Shown one piece after another: positions 17,765 through 27,231 of a DNA stretch of 64,000 bases. Position 1 is the stretch's first letter. Each line of letters begins with the position of its first letter. This DNA is from Mongoliibacter ruber (GTDB lineage: Bacteria > Bacteroidota > Bacteroidia > Cytophagales > Cyclobacteriaceae). Under the pieces are notes generated by a model, which searched no databases, was not told where the DNA came from, and saw only the letters and a list, made by a program, of their open reading frames with translations. The translations under genes and the position numbers were made by a program. The DNA lies in assembly GCF_003003005.1 (NCBI RefSeq), contig NZ_PVTR01000003.1:1-64000 (forward strand), given 5' to 3'.

Positions 17765-17803
17765 TTTATTTGAATTAATTGATTTTGAATAAATATGATT
17801 TTT

Positions 17804-18721
17804 TTAAGAATCGGCTAATTTAAGTTGTTTTGATAAAATACCAATTCCATCCATAAAACTTTTGGGATTATAGCCTAATTGACTTTTTGCCTTTTCAATT
17901 ATGAAACCTGTTTTGAGTGGTCTTTGCGCGGGTTGTGAAAAATTACTGGAATCGGCCTTATTAATAAGTGAATGATCCAACCCAAAATAGGTGGCCGTCT
18001 GCATGGCCATATCGTATGGAGTGAGAAAATCCTCACCTGAAATGTTGAATATACCTTCAGCTCCATGTTCAAAGATCAAAATACAACCATCTGCAAGATC
18101 CTCTGCCAGAGTAGGTGTACGCCATTGATCTGTAACTACATTGATCTGCTTTCCACTTTCCAGAGATTTTTTTACCCAAAGTATAATATTTGACCTGCTC
18201 ATATCAGCGGCCAAACCATAGACCAAAACAGTCCGTGCAATAGCCCATCTGCACTTTGATTTATTGATTAATCTTTCCGCTTCCAATTTGGCTTCTCCAT
18301 AGTAGTTCACCGGTCTTGGAATGGCCTTTTCATCATAGGGACCATTTTCACCATCAAAAATAAAATCTGTGGACAGATGTACAAGGTGTATATCATGCTG
18401 TTCGCAAACCGAAATCATATTGGCTACAGCATCTACATTGGCTTTCCAACAGGCTTCTTTCTGATTTTCGCAGTCATCTACCTGTGTCATGGCAGCAGTA
18501 TGTATGATACAATCTGGTTGATACTCCCCTACAATTGAATTAACAATATCAGGGTCAGTAATATCCATACTCTCCCAAGTGTATCCACTTGACCAAGATG
18601 CAGGAAGCCTAGAAGCCCCTACTCCTGTAGCTATGAGATGAAGATCTTCCTTCCCCATAAGCTTCTGAACCAATTTCTGCCCGAGTAAGCCATTAGCGCC
18701 AGTAATTAATATCTTTTTCAT
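17804..18721 (-). CDS. SDR family sugar-nucleotide reductase (RmlD-like)
   Basis: A 305-aa extended short-chain dehydrogenase. The TGANGLLGQKL nucleotide motif lies at residue 7, HTAAMTQVDDCE near 75, HLSTDFIFDG near 115 and the YYGEAK catalytic Tyr/Lys near 140. This is the dTDP-4-dehydrorhamnose reductase subfamily, but no other rhamnose genes are present, so the substrate may be different. It overlaps the cyclophilin gene by four bases. Confidence 0.85.
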   Translation of the reverse strand: MKKILITGANGLLGQKLVQKLMGKEDLHLIATGVGASRLPASWSSGYTWESMDITDPDIVNSIVGEYQPDCIIHTAAMTQVDDCENQKEACWKANVDAVANMISVCEQHDIHLVHLSTDFIFDGENGPYDEKAIPRPVNYYGEAKLEAERLINKSKCRWAIARTVLVYGLAADMSRSNIILWVKKSLESGKQINVVTDQWRTPTLAEDLADGCILIFEHGAEGIFNISGEDFLTPYDMAMQTATYFGLDHSLINKADSSNFSQPAQRPLKTGFIIEKAKSQLGYNPKSFMDGIGILSKQLKLADS

Positions 18722-19563
18722 TGTGGTTTGTATTCGTACCCATACTCCTTTGTAATAGTAGTTTTAGGTAGTTGTTCTACGCTAACTTTCATATGAACTG
18801 GTTCAAGAGGTTTGTCCCTAGGCCCAGTCTGTTCTTTGGAAATAGCTTCCATCACTTCCAAACCCTTGATCACCTGACCAAAAACAGTGTATTCATTGTC
18901 GAGATGAGGAGTACCACCCACAGAAGTATAAGCCTCCACTTGTAAAGGAGTCATTGGTTTTTCAAGATTTACATTAAAAAAGGACTCCAAATTCTCTTTT
19001 TCTGCCAACATCATTTCATTGAGAGCATCAAATTCTTTTGCTTCATACATCTCTCTGTACTTGTCTTTGAGCTCAGCATTGCTACTCAATTGGATATACT
19101 TGAAAAAGGTCTCTGACAATAATTTCATATCCGTGATCAATTCCGCTTTTGTATACACTTTCCCCTGGACAATGTAAAACTGAGAACCACTGGACCTTCT
19201 TTCAGGATTGACATTATTACCTTGACGAGCGGCAGCTATCATTCCTTTACTATGAATGAATTCAGGCTTGATTTCAGCCGGTAATGTATACCAGTCTTCT
19301 TCTGGCAGTTGCTCTTTCCCGAATACATCTCCACCCTGCACCATGAATTCTGGAATGACCCGATGGAACTCAGTGGAATCGAATCTGCCCGCTTGTGCTA
19401 ATTCTATAAAATTTTGTTTGTGCTTTGGCGTTTCATCAAAAAACACAGCATACATATCACCATGCCGAGTTTCTATTTTGATCAAGTAATCCTTTTCAGT
19501 AGCACAAGAAAATAAAAAAGATCCCAAGAATAGGATCACAAACCAAAATCGTATGTTTTTCAT
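18718..19563 (-). CDS. cyclophilin-type peptidyl-prolyl isomerase lipoprotein
   Basis: A 281-aa protein with a lipoprotein signal (FWFVILFLGSFLFSC) and a cyclophilin domain split by a helical insert. The first part has FDSTEFHRVIPEFMVQGGDVFG and SSGSQFYIVQG; the last has TPHLDNEYTVFGQVIKGLEVMEAI. The roughly 75-residue insert after SQFYIVQG is Glu/Lys-rich. It would assist folding of periplasmic or outer-membrane proteins. It overlaps both neighbours by four bases. Confidence 0.9.
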   Translation of the reverse strand: MKNIRFWFVILFLGSFLFSCATEKDYLIKIETRHGDMYAVFFDETPKHKQNFIELAQAGRFDSTEFHRVIPEFMVQGGDVFGKEQLPEEDWYTLPAEIKPEFIHSKGMIAAARQGNNVNPERRSSGSQFYIVQGKVYTKAELITDMKLLSETFFKYIQLSSNAELKDKYREMYEAKEFDALNEMMLAEKENLESFFNVNLEKPMTPLQVEAYTSVGGTPHLDNEYTVFGQVIKGLEVMEAISKEQTGPRDKPLEPVHMKVSVEQLPKTTITKEYGYEYKPQ

Positions 19564-20498
19564 TTGTTTAGCGCCGATTTAATGTCTTTTAAAATTTGAT
19601 CTCCACCACTGGCAAACACCATTTCTGCCAGCTTTTTACCGATACTTTCAGCTTCAGTTTTTTCTCCGGACACTTCATGTATTATTCTTTTGTCACCAGA
19701 GAGACTTACTATTCCTCCTTTGATCTTCAAGGAATCTTTTTCAAGGGTAGCCAAGGCAAATACAGGAATACTGCAACCGCCCTCTAAAACCCTCAAATAA
19801 GCTCTTTCCGCTAGAAGCCTGTAGCCTGTTTCTTTATGATGGCAAGCCTCTACAATCAATTTCTTTAACTCAGGATCAAGATTGACAGAGGATTCAATTG
19901 CAACAGAACCTTGCCCTACTGCCGGCGTAAATTCCTCCAAAGACAATTCATGGCAGATCATATCATCATAGCCCATTCTATGTGCTCCTGCAAATGCCAG
20001 TAGTAAGGCGTCACAGACTCCAGACTCCATTTTCGAGATTCTAGTCTGAAGGTTCCCCCTCACTTCCACTGTCTTGACATGAGGATAATAATGTTTCAAA
20101 GTAGCAACCCGTCTTGTTGATGAAGTCCCCAAAACAAGTGGCTTTTCAGGATTTTTGTAATCAATATCTCTATGATGACTAAGGATGATGTCATTCACTT
20201 TTTCTCTTTCAGTAAAGGCTATCAGTTCAAAGCCTTCAGGCAGTGATGATTGCATGTCTTTGGCACTATGAACAGCAATATCAATAGCACCCGAAGCCAA
20301 TTGATCCTCAAGTTCTTCTGTAAATACCCCCTTACTACCAATTTTAGCTATCGAAACATCGAGGACTTTATCTCCCTTGGTTTCTATAATGACGATTTCG
20401 GATTCCAATCCTTTTGCTTTCAGCAGATCTTCAACATGATAAGCTTGCCAAAGTGCCAATTTACTTCCTCTAGTTCCTATCCTGATTTTATGGTTCAT
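19560..20498 (-). CDS. hemC: hydroxymethylbilane synthase
   Basis: A 312-aa porphobilinogen deaminase that joins four porphobilinogen units in heme synthesis. Conserved blocks: [33 protein letters not shown] and [22 protein letters not shown] carries the cysteine that binds the dipyrromethane cofactor. It overlaps rimK by 11 bases and the cyclophilin gene by four. hemE and hemB are elsewhere in the window, so the pathway is dispersed. Confidence 0.94.
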   Translation of the reverse strand: MNHKIRIGTRGSKLALWQAYHVEDLLKAKGLESEIVIIETKGDKVLDVSIAKIGSKGVFTEELEDQLASGAIDIAVHSAKDMQSSLPEGFELIAFTEREKVNDIILSHHRDIDYKNPEKPLVLGTSSTRRVATLKHYYPHVKTVEVRGNLQTRISKMESGVCDALLLAFAGAHRMGYDDMICHELSLEEFTPAVGQGSVAIESSVNLDPELKKLIVEACHHKETGYRLLAERAYLRVLEGGCSIPVFALATLEKDSLKIKGGIVSLSGDKRIIHEVSGEKTEAESIGKKLAEMVFASGGDQILKDIKSALNK

Positions 20499-21402
20499 TT
20501 TTTAGTTTTCTTTTTGAAGGCTGTTTATTAACAGAACTTTCAATAAATTTTATGATTTCAGCTGCAATATTAACTCCTGTTGCTTTTTCAATTCCTTCCA
20601 AACCCGGGCTACTATTGACTTCCAGAATAAGTGGCCCTCTTTCAGACTGAAGCATATCAACTCCAGCTATATCCAGGCCAAGCGCTTTTGCCGCATTAAG
20701 GGCAGCTGTTTTTTCGGCTCGGGAAAGCTTGATGATGGTTGCTTTGCCACCACGGTGAAGATTGGATCTAAACTCACCTTCCGCACCTTGTCTTTTCATG
20801 GCGCCAACCACTTTACCGTTGACAACAAATGCCCGGATATCCGCTCCTTTGGCCTCTTTGATGAACTCCTGCACGATAATTCTTGCTTTCAAACCATGGA
20901 AAGCCTCAATTACGGACTGACCGGCTTTTTTCGTTTCTGCTAAAACCACACCTAGTCCTTGAGTTCCTTCCAGAAGCTTGATGATCAATGGTGCCCCTCC
21001 TACCCTTTCAATAAGGGCTTTTTCTCCCCCTTTGGAAAAATTGGTAAAAGCTGTCTTGGGCATTCCCAAACCTGCTCTCGAAAGAATCTGTAAACTCCTA
21101 AGTTTATCTCTACTCCGCACAATAGCCTGTGATTCAACTGCAGAAAATGTCCCCATTAACTCAAATTGCCTTACTACAGCTGTGCCGTAAAAAGTAACCG
21201 AAGCTCCTATACGAGGGATGATGGCATCTATGCCTTCAAGCTTCTCCCCTTTATAATAGATTGAAGGCCCCGTTTGCTCAATGATCAGGTCGCAGACCGA
21301 ATGGTCAACGATCAGCGATTCATGACCGGCTGCCTTGATTTCTTCCACAAGTCTTTTTGTTGAATAGAGATGGGGATTTCTAGATAATACTGCAATTTTC
21401 AT
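20488..21402 (-). CDS. rimK: RimK-type ribosomal protein S6--L-glutamate ligase
   Basis: A 304-aa ATP-grasp ligase: [21 protein letters not shown] in the N-terminal domain, [20 protein letters not shown] in the ATP site, [29 protein letters not shown], and metal ligands in [17 protein letters not shown]. RimK adds glutamates to the C terminus of ribosomal protein S6 in other bacteria. It overlaps the RimB-like protease gene by four bases, a pairing that also occurs in Pseudomonas rimABK. A lysine-rich C-terminal tail ([12 protein letters not shown]) is an extension. Confidence 0.9.
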   Translation of the reverse strand: MKIAVLSRNPHLYSTKRLVEEIKAAGHESLIVDHSVCDLIIEQTGPSIYYKGEKLEGIDAIIPRIGASVTFYGTAVVRQFELMGTFSAVESQAIVRSRDKLRSLQILSRAGLGMPKTAFTNFSKGGEKALIERVGGAPLIIKLLEGTQGLGVVLAETKKAGQSVIEAFHGLKARIIVQEFIKEAKGADIRAFVVNGKVVGAMKRQGAEGEFRSNLHRGGKATIIKLSRAEKTAALNAAKALGLDIAGVDMLQSERGPLILEVNSSPGLEGIEKATGVNIAAEIIKFIESSVNKQPSKRKLKNEP

Positions 21403-21833
21403 TTTAAAGACTTTTTAGATAGATTGACTTCCGCTACATCCACTACAAACCTGCCCTGAAGAAGCTTTCTGCCCAAAAGTATTGGGTTCTTCATTTTTGA
21501 CCTATCTGTCAATGTAAATTCCGCTTGGAAAACTTCGCCAAACATAAGCACTTCTGTGCTCACTTTGTACCTGATTTCCGCCTGACCAAAAGAATTTTTA
21601 ACCTTTTTTTGGGTATAAAACTCTGTTTTGATTTTCCCTTCACTAAAGTTCCTTTGCGAAGGGTCTAATAATTGAAAAATCAATACTTTTTTACCAGCTT
21701 CTTCGACCTCTTGAATATCCTGACAGTGAATTGAAGAAGTGTATGCTCCTGTATCAACTTTTGCTGTCACATTCTTCAGTCCCCATTCCGGTAGGGAAAT
21801 CCTTTCTCTTCTTCCAATCAATCTTTTCATCAA
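21399..21833 (-). CDS. RimB-like retropepsin-fold protease
   Basis: A 144-aa protein of family PF05618, often labelled ATP-dependent zinc protease. The motif [14 protein letters not shown] is a DTGA aspartic-protease loop, and [18 protein letters not shown] supplies the hydrophobic-hydrophobic-glycine element of retropepsins, so a homodimeric aspartic protease is more likely than a zinc enzyme. Its place directly before rimK suggests it trims or controls the glutamate tail made by RimK. That role is inferred from context. Confidence 0.85.
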   Translation of the reverse strand: MMKRLIGRRERISLPEWGLKNVTAKVDTGAYTSSIHCQDIQEVEEAGKKVLIFQLLDPSQRNFSEGKIKTEFYTQKKVKNSFGQAEIRYKVSTEVLMFGEVFQAEFTLTDRSKMKNPILLGRKLLQGRFVVDVAEVNLSKKSLK

Positions 21834-22972
21834 GAAGCTGTTTGTTTTGGTTTCATGACCCTTGCAATTTGAAATGAAAGGTCCGCAAACATGATTTTCA
21901 TATTTGCATTTCTTTCTAGGTGGTAATATGCCAAATTAAGTATTTCATAAATTCGACTGAGTTTATCACCATCAAGCACATGAGAACCCAATTTATGAAT
22001 AAAATCTCTGTCTGTGTCAGCACTCCGCATAAGGTTAACCACTTGTGCTTTGTCAAGCATGACTTCCCGAAGCACATTTATACCTGTAAGTAATAGGGAC
22101 TTTTGGGCTTCTTTATCTCTTATGCTAAAACTCTCTACAAAGCCAAAAATCTGGTTGATGTCTATCTGAAAACAAGCCCTGAACCAATCTCTGATCAAAA
22201 CAGTATTTTCATCTGCAACCTGATCGATCATTCGGTAGGCTTCACGAAGGTTACCATCTGCCAATGGCGCTATCTGAACTGCCCCCTCTCTGCTGCTCAT
22301 CTCTTCTGCCACCAAATGATCCATTATTTCCTGATCTGTAAAAGCCCTGACCATAACTTTTTGAGTCCTGGACAAGATTGTAGTCAGTAACTGTTCGGGC
22401 TGAGAAGTCACCAAAAGAAACACCGTCTTTTCGGGTGGTTCTTCCAAGATCTTTAAAAGTGAATTTGCCGAAGCAGCATTCATAAACTCCGGTGCCCAAA
22501 TCAGCATAATTTTAAAACCTCCCTCAAAGGACTTTAGTGAAAGTGTTTTGATCAATTGCCTGGCGGCACTTTTTGAAATGTTGAGTTGCTTTTTTTCAAA
22601 GTCATTTTGGTATACCCAATCAGAAATATTCCCATACCCATTCTGTATGGCAAATGACCTGAAAGCAGCTACAGGATCTAATTTTTTCTTTTCTTCCTTA
22701 TCTTCCTTTCCTTCTCCAGGGACAGGTACAGCAAAATTCATGTCGGGGTGAACAAGCTTTGCCATTTTCTGGCAAGAAGGGCATTCCCCACAGGAATCAT
22801 CATCTTTTGGGTTTTGACAATGCAGGTATGTTGCCAATGCCAATGCCATTTTAAGATTTGCCGAACCCTCTGGGCCATGAAAAAGCAAAGCGTGCGCAAG
22901 GTGGTTATTTTTAACCGCTTGAATGATTTTTTCCTTGACCTCAGTCAGTCCTGGAATACTTGAAAACAGCAT
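21830..22972 (-). CDS. holB: DNA polymerase III delta' subunit
   Basis: A 380-aa clamp-loader subunit. The N-terminal AAA+ fold has a degenerate P-loop, HGPEGSANLKMALALA, without the lysine-serine/threonine of Walker A, as expected for the non-ATPase delta' role. A zinc module C-x11-CGECPSC follows near residue 50. EFMNAASANSLLKILEEPPEKTVFLL and TILSRTQKV are diagnostic. It overlaps the RimB-like gene by four bases and follows the GlmU-like gene by seven. Confidence 0.9.
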   Translation of the reverse strand: MLFSSIPGLTEVKEKIIQAVKNNHLAHALLFHGPEGSANLKMALALATYLHCQNPKDDDSCGECPSCQKMAKLVHPDMNFAVPVPGEGKEDKEEKKKLDPVAAFRSFAIQNGYGNISDWVYQNDFEKKQLNISKSAARQLIKTLSLKSFEGGFKIMLIWAPEFMNAASANSLLKILEEPPEKTVFLLVTSQPEQLLTTILSRTQKVMVRAFTDQEIMDHLVAEEMSSREGAVQIAPLADGNLREAYRMIDQVADENTVLIRDWFRACFQIDINQIFGFVESFSIRDKEAQKSLLLTGINVLREVMLDKAQVVNLMRSADTDRDFIHKLGSHVLDGDKLSRIYEILNLAYYHLERNANMKIMFADLSFQIARVMKPKQTAS

Positions 22973-22979
22973 AATTGAT

Positions 22980-24179
22980 TTAACCTTCTTTGTCCCAAAT
23001 ACGATAATGTCTCGTCAATTCGAAAACCTTTTTGATGATTTCTTTTTCCTCATCTCCATACTCAAGCTTTCTTCTTTTCATCACAGCAGTGGCAGTCTCT
23101 TCAAATTTCCTTACCTGAAAAGTACTAAAACCGGCAGCCCCTCCCCATGAAAAAGATGGAATAAAGTTGCGTGGATAACCATCACCAAAGACATTTGCAC
23201 CGACACCTACCACCGTACCTGTATTGAACATGGTATTGATACCGCACTTTGCATGGTCTCCCATCATTAGCCCGCAGAACTGTAAGCCTGTATTGGTGAA
23301 TCCTCCTTTGGTGTAATCCCAGATTTTGACAGAAGCATAGTTGTTTTTGAGATTGGAAGTGTTGGTATCAGCTCCAAGATTACACCACTCACCTATCACA
23401 GAATTCCCCATAAATCCTTCGTGCCCCTTGTTGCTGTAGCCAAAAATCACTGAATTGGATATTTCTCCACCCACTTTGGAATGAGGACCAACAGTAGTAT
23501 CGCCTCTAAGCTTTGCTCCCATATTGACAACTGAACCTTCACAGAGTGCGAATGGACCACGAATCAATGCCCCTTCCTGTACTTCAGCATTTTTGCCGAT
23601 ATATATTGGACCATTCTCAGCATTAAGAACTGCAGCTTTGACAATTGCCCCTTCTTCTATAAAGATGTTTTCTTTACCATAAATGATAGTGTGAGGATCT
23701 GAAATGGGCAAGGAACCTCTACCTTTAGTAATTAGCTGAAAGTCGCTCCTAAGCTCAGAAGCGTTGAATTGGAATATATTCCATGACTTTTGGATGATAT
23801 TCGATTCAGCTGCAGTTTGGATTTTCTGAAAATCCTTTACCTGTTCAGGTTGAAAAGCTTCTCCATTTTCCGTTATACATGCCAAAAGAATATTGTCCTG
23901 ATATAAAGCCTGGCCTCTTTCCAATTTTAAAATTTCTTGGACAAGCGTTTCATTAGGACACAGGGCACCGTTTACCATCATGGCATTCCCTGAATTACAG
24001 GAGAATTTTGTACTTAAGTAGTCTTGTGTGAGATAGGAAATTGATTTTCCTGTGGTAACCTGCCATTTTTCAGAAATTTTCAGAATCCCAATCCGGATAT
24101 CAGCTACGGGTCTTGTAAAAGTAAAAGGCAGCAAAGACCCTCTAATTGTGGGGTCATCGAATAAAATAATATTGTCCAT
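22980..24179 (-). CDS. GlmU-like putative sugar nucleotidyltransferase
   Basis: A 399-aa two-domain protein. The N terminus IILFDDPTIRGSLLPFTFTRPVADIRIG marks a Bacteroidota-specific nucleotidyltransferase-like domain without the GlmU GXGTRM loop. The C-terminal half (from about residue 175) is a left-handed beta-helix with hexapeptide repeats (IIYGKENIFIEEGAIVKAAV, GSVVNMGAKLRGDTTVGPHSKVGGEISNSV). The ATG at 24179 is preferred over 24203, which lies in the L31 terminator. Activity is uncertain. It heads the overlapping operon to the left. Confidence 0.85.
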   Translation of the reverse strand: MDNIILFDDPTIRGSLLPFTFTRPVADIRIGILKISEKWQVTTGKSISYLTQDYLSTKFSCNSGNAMMVNGALCPNETLVQEILKLERGQALYQDNILLACITENGEAFQPEQVKDFQKIQTAAESNIIQKSWNIFQFNASELRSDFQLITKGRGSLPISDPHTIIYGKENIFIEEGAIVKAAVLNAENGPIYIGKNAEVQEGALIRGPFALCEGSVVNMGAKLRGDTTVGPHSKVGGEISNSVIFGYSNKGHEGFMGNSVIGEWCNLGADTNTSNLKNNYASVKIWDYTKGGFTNTGLQFCGLMMGDHAKCGINTMFNTGTVVGVGANVFGDGYPRNFIPSFSWGGAAGFSTFQVRKFEETATAVMKRRKLEYGDEEKEIIKKVFELTRHYRIWDKEG

Positions 24180-24190
24180 GGCACAAAAAT

Positions 24191-24228
24191 AAAAAAGTCT
24201 CACGGAAAAACGATTCCGGGAGACTTTT
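24191..24228 (-). terminator. terminator of L31 gene
   Basis: On the minus strand AAAAGTCTCCCGGAA pairs with TTCCGTGAGACTTTT around a short loop (one A/G mismatch) and is followed by a T tract. It separates rpmE2 from the operon starting at 24179. Confidence 0.8.
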
Positions 24229-24251
24229 AGCTTGAGTTCTTTTCGAAACTC

Positions 24252-24497
24252 TTATTTCTTTGCGTATCTTCTGTTGAATTTCTCAACTCTACCAGCAGTA
24301 TCCAACATCATTTTCTTACCAGTGTAAAATGGGTGAGAATTGGAGCTTACTTCTATCTTGTAAACTGGATATTCTTGACCATCTTCCCAAGTAATTGTCT
24401 CACTAGTTTCGATAGTAGACTTGGTGATGAATTTATATTCGCTGGAGGTATCGTAAAATACGACGTCTCTGTAGTTTGGATGAATGTCTTTTTTCAT
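24252..24497 (-). CDS. rpmE2: 50S ribosomal protein L31 type B
   Basis: An 81-aa protein starting [16 protein letters not shown] with [10 protein letters not shown] and KFNRRYAKK at the end, clearly bL31. It has no cysteines, so it is the zinc-free (type B) form. The ATG at 24497 is the family start; an upstream one at 24560 would precede the promoter. A good promoter lies at 24540-24571 and a terminator follows, so it is monocistronic. Confidence 0.96.
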   Translation of the reverse strand: MKKDIHPNYRDVVFYDTSSEYKFITKSTIETSETITWEDGQEYPVYKIEVSSNSHPFYTGKKMMLDTAGRVEKFNRRYAKK

Positions 24498-24539
24498 TGT
24501 ATAGCTATTTTTCTTTGATCCCTTTTCACAAATGAGGCA

Positions 24540-24571
24540 CAAAGTTATCCCTTTTTCCAAATGTATCCAAA
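24540..24571 (-). promoter_or_regulatory. rpmE2 promoter, Bacteroidota type
   Basis: TTTG (24571-24568) is followed after 20 bases by TAACTTTG (24547-24540) on the minus strand, a full match to the -33/-7 consensus. The leader to the ATG at 24497 would be about 38 bases. Confidence 0.78.
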
Positions 24572-24707
24572 CTCAATCTAAAAATAATTGACTCAACTAA
24601 CTTCTTTCTTCTATTTATCGGTCTTTTGATAGTGAAAAGGTGGTTTAGGAAGTTTATAACAATTGAAAATGAGGGAAATATCAAACGAATTTCTTCAAAT
24701 CTCTTTT

Positions 24708-25586
24708 TCAATAATCGACAAATTCGTCTCCAAAATTGAATTTCATCAAGGCTACTCGGGTCTGGTTTCTTGCAGCTCTTCGGAACAATCCACCAGAAAC
24801 ACCAATACCAACATTGGCGATAGTCAAAGGTAAAAGGATATTGCTAGGAGCTGAAGACTGTATTTGAGGTGAGAGAATATATCCCACAAATACAAAAGTG
24901 GAAGCTAAATCCAGTAACCCCATAGCTAAACTCCAGTTTTGGTTTCTTTGTGACTTCTTAAAATACTCTTCAAATTCAGGATAATCCAACATATACTGAT
25001 TGATCCTGTTTTTACTCAATAGATTTGGGCCATCATATATGTCAATTTTTTCTCCTAAAAAATTATTCCGGAAATCCATTTTCAAATATGGCTTGGTCAA
25101 TTCATCCTGTCTGATCAAGTAATTGTGGTTTTCTATTAGGGTATTGACTTTTCTCACACTTTGTCTGTTCATAATCCTACCTACGCTTCCTCCTACCCCA
25201 CCTACAGTGGTAGCTATAAACCAATTCCCTACGATTTGATTATTCAACCTATTTCTATTGTCATAGGCATACCCTAAAGCACCAAAAATCAATAATTGCC
25301 CACTCAGCGAGATAGCTGTACCTGTGATCGCTTTGGTATGGGTTTGGGAAAAGTCATTCGCATCTCCGGGCATAATCTCCATATAGGCACGGACTTCTGA
25401 AGCCTTTACTTTTTCTCCTTCAATAAAATATATTGGATTACCAAAAAAATTCTCTTTTAAGGTCACCACAGGAAGATCTATGTAATTGCTCTGACTGTAA
25501 TAAGATTGGTATTCGGACGATTGGCCAAAACCAGATTGGGACATCAAAAAGAACAAAATCCCAAAGAAAAAAACATGATTTTTCAT
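24708..25586 (-). CDS. exported hypothetical protein with membrane helices
   Basis: A 292-aa protein with a signal peptide (MKNHVFFFGILFFLMSQSGFGQ). The mature part repeats a pattern: DLPVVTLKENFFGNPIYFIEGEKVKASEVRAYM is echoed by YLKMDFRNNFLGEKIDIYDGPNLLSKNRINQYM, and each is followed by Gly/Ala-rich hydrophobic helices. This suggests an internal duplication, with each half a short soluble motif plus two helices. I do not recognise the family. It is monocistronic and the start at 25586 fits the signal peptide. Confidence 0.68.
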   Translation of the reverse strand: MKNHVFFFGILFFLMSQSGFGQSSEYQSYYSQSNYIDLPVVTLKENFFGNPIYFIEGEKVKASEVRAYMEIMPGDANDFSQTHTKAITGTAISLSGQLLIFGALGYAYDNRNRLNNQIVGNWFIATTVGGVGGSVGRIMNRQSVRKVNTLIENHNYLIRQDELTKPYLKMDFRNNFLGEKIDIYDGPNLLSKNRINQYMLDYPEFEEYFKKSQRNQNWSLAMGLLDLASTFVFVGYILSPQIQSSAPSNILLPLTIANVGIGVSGGLFRRAARNQTRVALMKFNFGDEFVDY

Positions 25587-25886
25587 AACCCTGGAAGCAA
25601 ACAACAAATGGATAAAAGATAAACTATATTTGAAATTAAATACTTAGGAATGGATTTTCAAAATACTTAGCTGATTAACCATCATAATTTTCTTGGGTGT
25701 TTGACAACATTTATCTTAAAAATCAGAACAATATTCTAAATCTCATCGAGCCTAAAACAAATTTCAGACAAAACATCCTACGCAACCATTTTTTTCAAAA
25801 TGATAACGTTTTTCCTGCTCTTTTGAAAAAATAAGTGCCGCTTCTTACGTTGATCAAGTATATTTAACTTTTTGTAAATTAGGCAA

Positions 25887-26498
25887 ATGGAAAAGGAAGA
25901 AGAAAAAAATATAGTCAAAGAACCCTATTCCGAATACGGCAGGTACACTTATGCCGATTACTTGAATTGGGAGATTGACCATATGGTCGAACTGATAAAG
26001 GGTGAGGTTTTTAGGCAGGCAGCAGCTGCGCCAAGGAGAATCCATCAGGAACTGGTGCTGAAGATTGGATCACAGTTGGGCAACCTTTTAAAAGGTAAGA
26101 CCTGTAAGGTATATGTAGCCCCTTTTGACGTGCGTCTCCCTGTAGAATCAAAAAAACACAAAGACATCAACACCGTTGTACAACCTGATATCTGCGTCGT
26201 CTGTGATCCAGAGAAACTCGACGAGTTGGGTTGTGTTGGAGCACCCGACTTGATTATGGAAATCCTTTCCCCTAGTAATAATAAAAAAGAGCTTCAAAAC
26301 AAATATGAAGTCTATGAAGAAAGTGGCGTCAAAGAATATTGGATCATACATCCTTATGAAAAAACGCTTTTGGTGTACACTTTGGTTGAAAAGAAATATA
26401 TACCGTCAAGACTTTTTACTCTAGGAGACCTTGTTCCATCTAAATGTATAAAAGGATTTGTCTTGGACTTGGATGAACTATTTGAAGGTTTAGAGTAA
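25887..26498 (+). CDS. Uma2 family (DUF820) PD-(D/E)XK nuclease-like, copy A
   Basis: A 203-aa protein of the Uma2 family, a putative restriction-endonuclease-like fold common in cyanobacteria and some Bacteroidota. Candidate active-site residues are E40 (GEVF), D101 (QPDICVV), E125 (LIMEILSPS) and K139. IIHPYEKTLLVYTL is also typical. It is followed 40 bases later by a nearly identical paralog. Outside residues 56-76 the two proteins differ at only a few positions. The cellular role of Uma2 proteins is not established. Confidence 0.88.
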   Translation: MEKEEEKNIVKEPYSEYGRYTYADYLNWEIDHMVELIKGEVFRQAAAAPRRIHQELVLKIGSQLGNLLKGKTCKVYVAPFDVRLPVESKKHKDINTVVQPDICVVCDPEKLDELGCVGAPDLIMEILSPSNNKKELQNKYEVYEESGVKEYWIIHPYEKTLLVYTLVEKKYIPSRLFTLGDLVPSKCIKGFVLDLDELFEGLE

Positions 26499-26538
26499 GG
26501 TTTATCTTGCATGTTACTTTTTAGTTAAACTTAGTTTT

Positions 26539-27156
26539 ATGGAAAAGGAAGAAGAAAAAAATCTTGTCAAAGAACCCTATTCCGAATACGGCAGGTACAC
26601 ATATGCCGATTACTTGAATTGGGAGATTGACCATATGGTCGAACTGATAAAGGGTGAGGTTTTTAGGCAGGCAGCTGCTGCGCCAAGGAGAATCCATCAG
26701 GAAATTTCAATAAAAATCACTTATCAGCTTTTCGGGATTTTAAAAGGACAAAAGTGCAAAGTTTTCTCAGCCCCGTTTGATGTCCGTCTACCTGTCAAAT
26801 CCAAGAAGCATAAAGACATCAACACCGTTGTCCAACCTGATATCTGCGTCGTCTGCGATCCGGAGAAACTCGACGAGTTGGGTTGTGTTGGAGCACCCGA
26901 CTTGATTATGGAAATCCTTTCCCCTAGTAACAATAAAAAAGAGCTTCAAAACAAATATGAAGTCTATGAAGAAAGTGGCGTCAAAGAATATTGGATCATA
27001 CATCCTTATGAAAAAACGCTTTTGGTGTACACTTTGGTAGAAAAGAAATATATACCGTCAAGACTTTTTACTCTAGGAGACTTTGTTCCATCTAAATGTA
27101 TAAAAGGATTTGTCTTGGACTTGGATGAACTATTTGAGGGATTAAATGAAATTTAA
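26539..27156 (+). CDS. Uma2 family (DUF820) PD-(D/E)XK nuclease-like, copy B
   Basis: A 205-aa tandem duplicate of the gene at 25887. The first 55 residues differ only by I9L, and residues 88 to 196 are nearly identical, while about 12 of the 21 residues between 56 and 76 differ (EISIKITYQLFGILKGQKC against ELVLKIGSQLGNLLKGKTC), with E87K beyond. The candidate catalytic residues are unchanged. The last residues diverge (GLNEI against GLE). Local divergence between otherwise near-identical DNA points to gene conversion or selection on that block. Confidence 0.88.
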   Translation: MEKEEEKNLVKEPYSEYGRYTYADYLNWEIDHMVELIKGEVFRQAAAAPRRIHQEISIKITYQLFGILKGQKCKVFSAPFDVRLPVKSKKHKDINTVVQPDICVVCDPEKLDELGCVGAPDLIMEILSPSNNKKELQNKYEVYEESGVKEYWIIHPYEKTLLVYTLVEKKYIPSRLFTLGDFVPSKCIKGFVLDLDELFEGLNEI

Positions 27157-27205
27157 TTCTTGTTAAATTTTTACTATGCAGCATCAAATTTGGAATATTT
27201 GATTT

Positions 27206-27228
27206 ACTTTGTAACTCAAAGTACTTTT
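27206..27228 (+). promoter_or_regulatory. putative operator, copy 1
   Basis: ACTTTG (27206-27211), five bases, CAAAGT (27217-27222), then ACTTTT: an interrupted palindrome ending three bases before the ATG at 27232. The same arrangement with the same spacing occurs at 28158-28180. The winged-helix regulator encoded between them is the obvious candidate ligand; this is inference. Confidence 0.65.
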
Positions 27229-27231
27229 AAA

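Noticed and set aside
26724-27003. open frames opposite the Uma2 genes, repeated in both copies
   Set aside because: Their repetition only mirrors the duplication of the Uma2 genes; they match no protein family.
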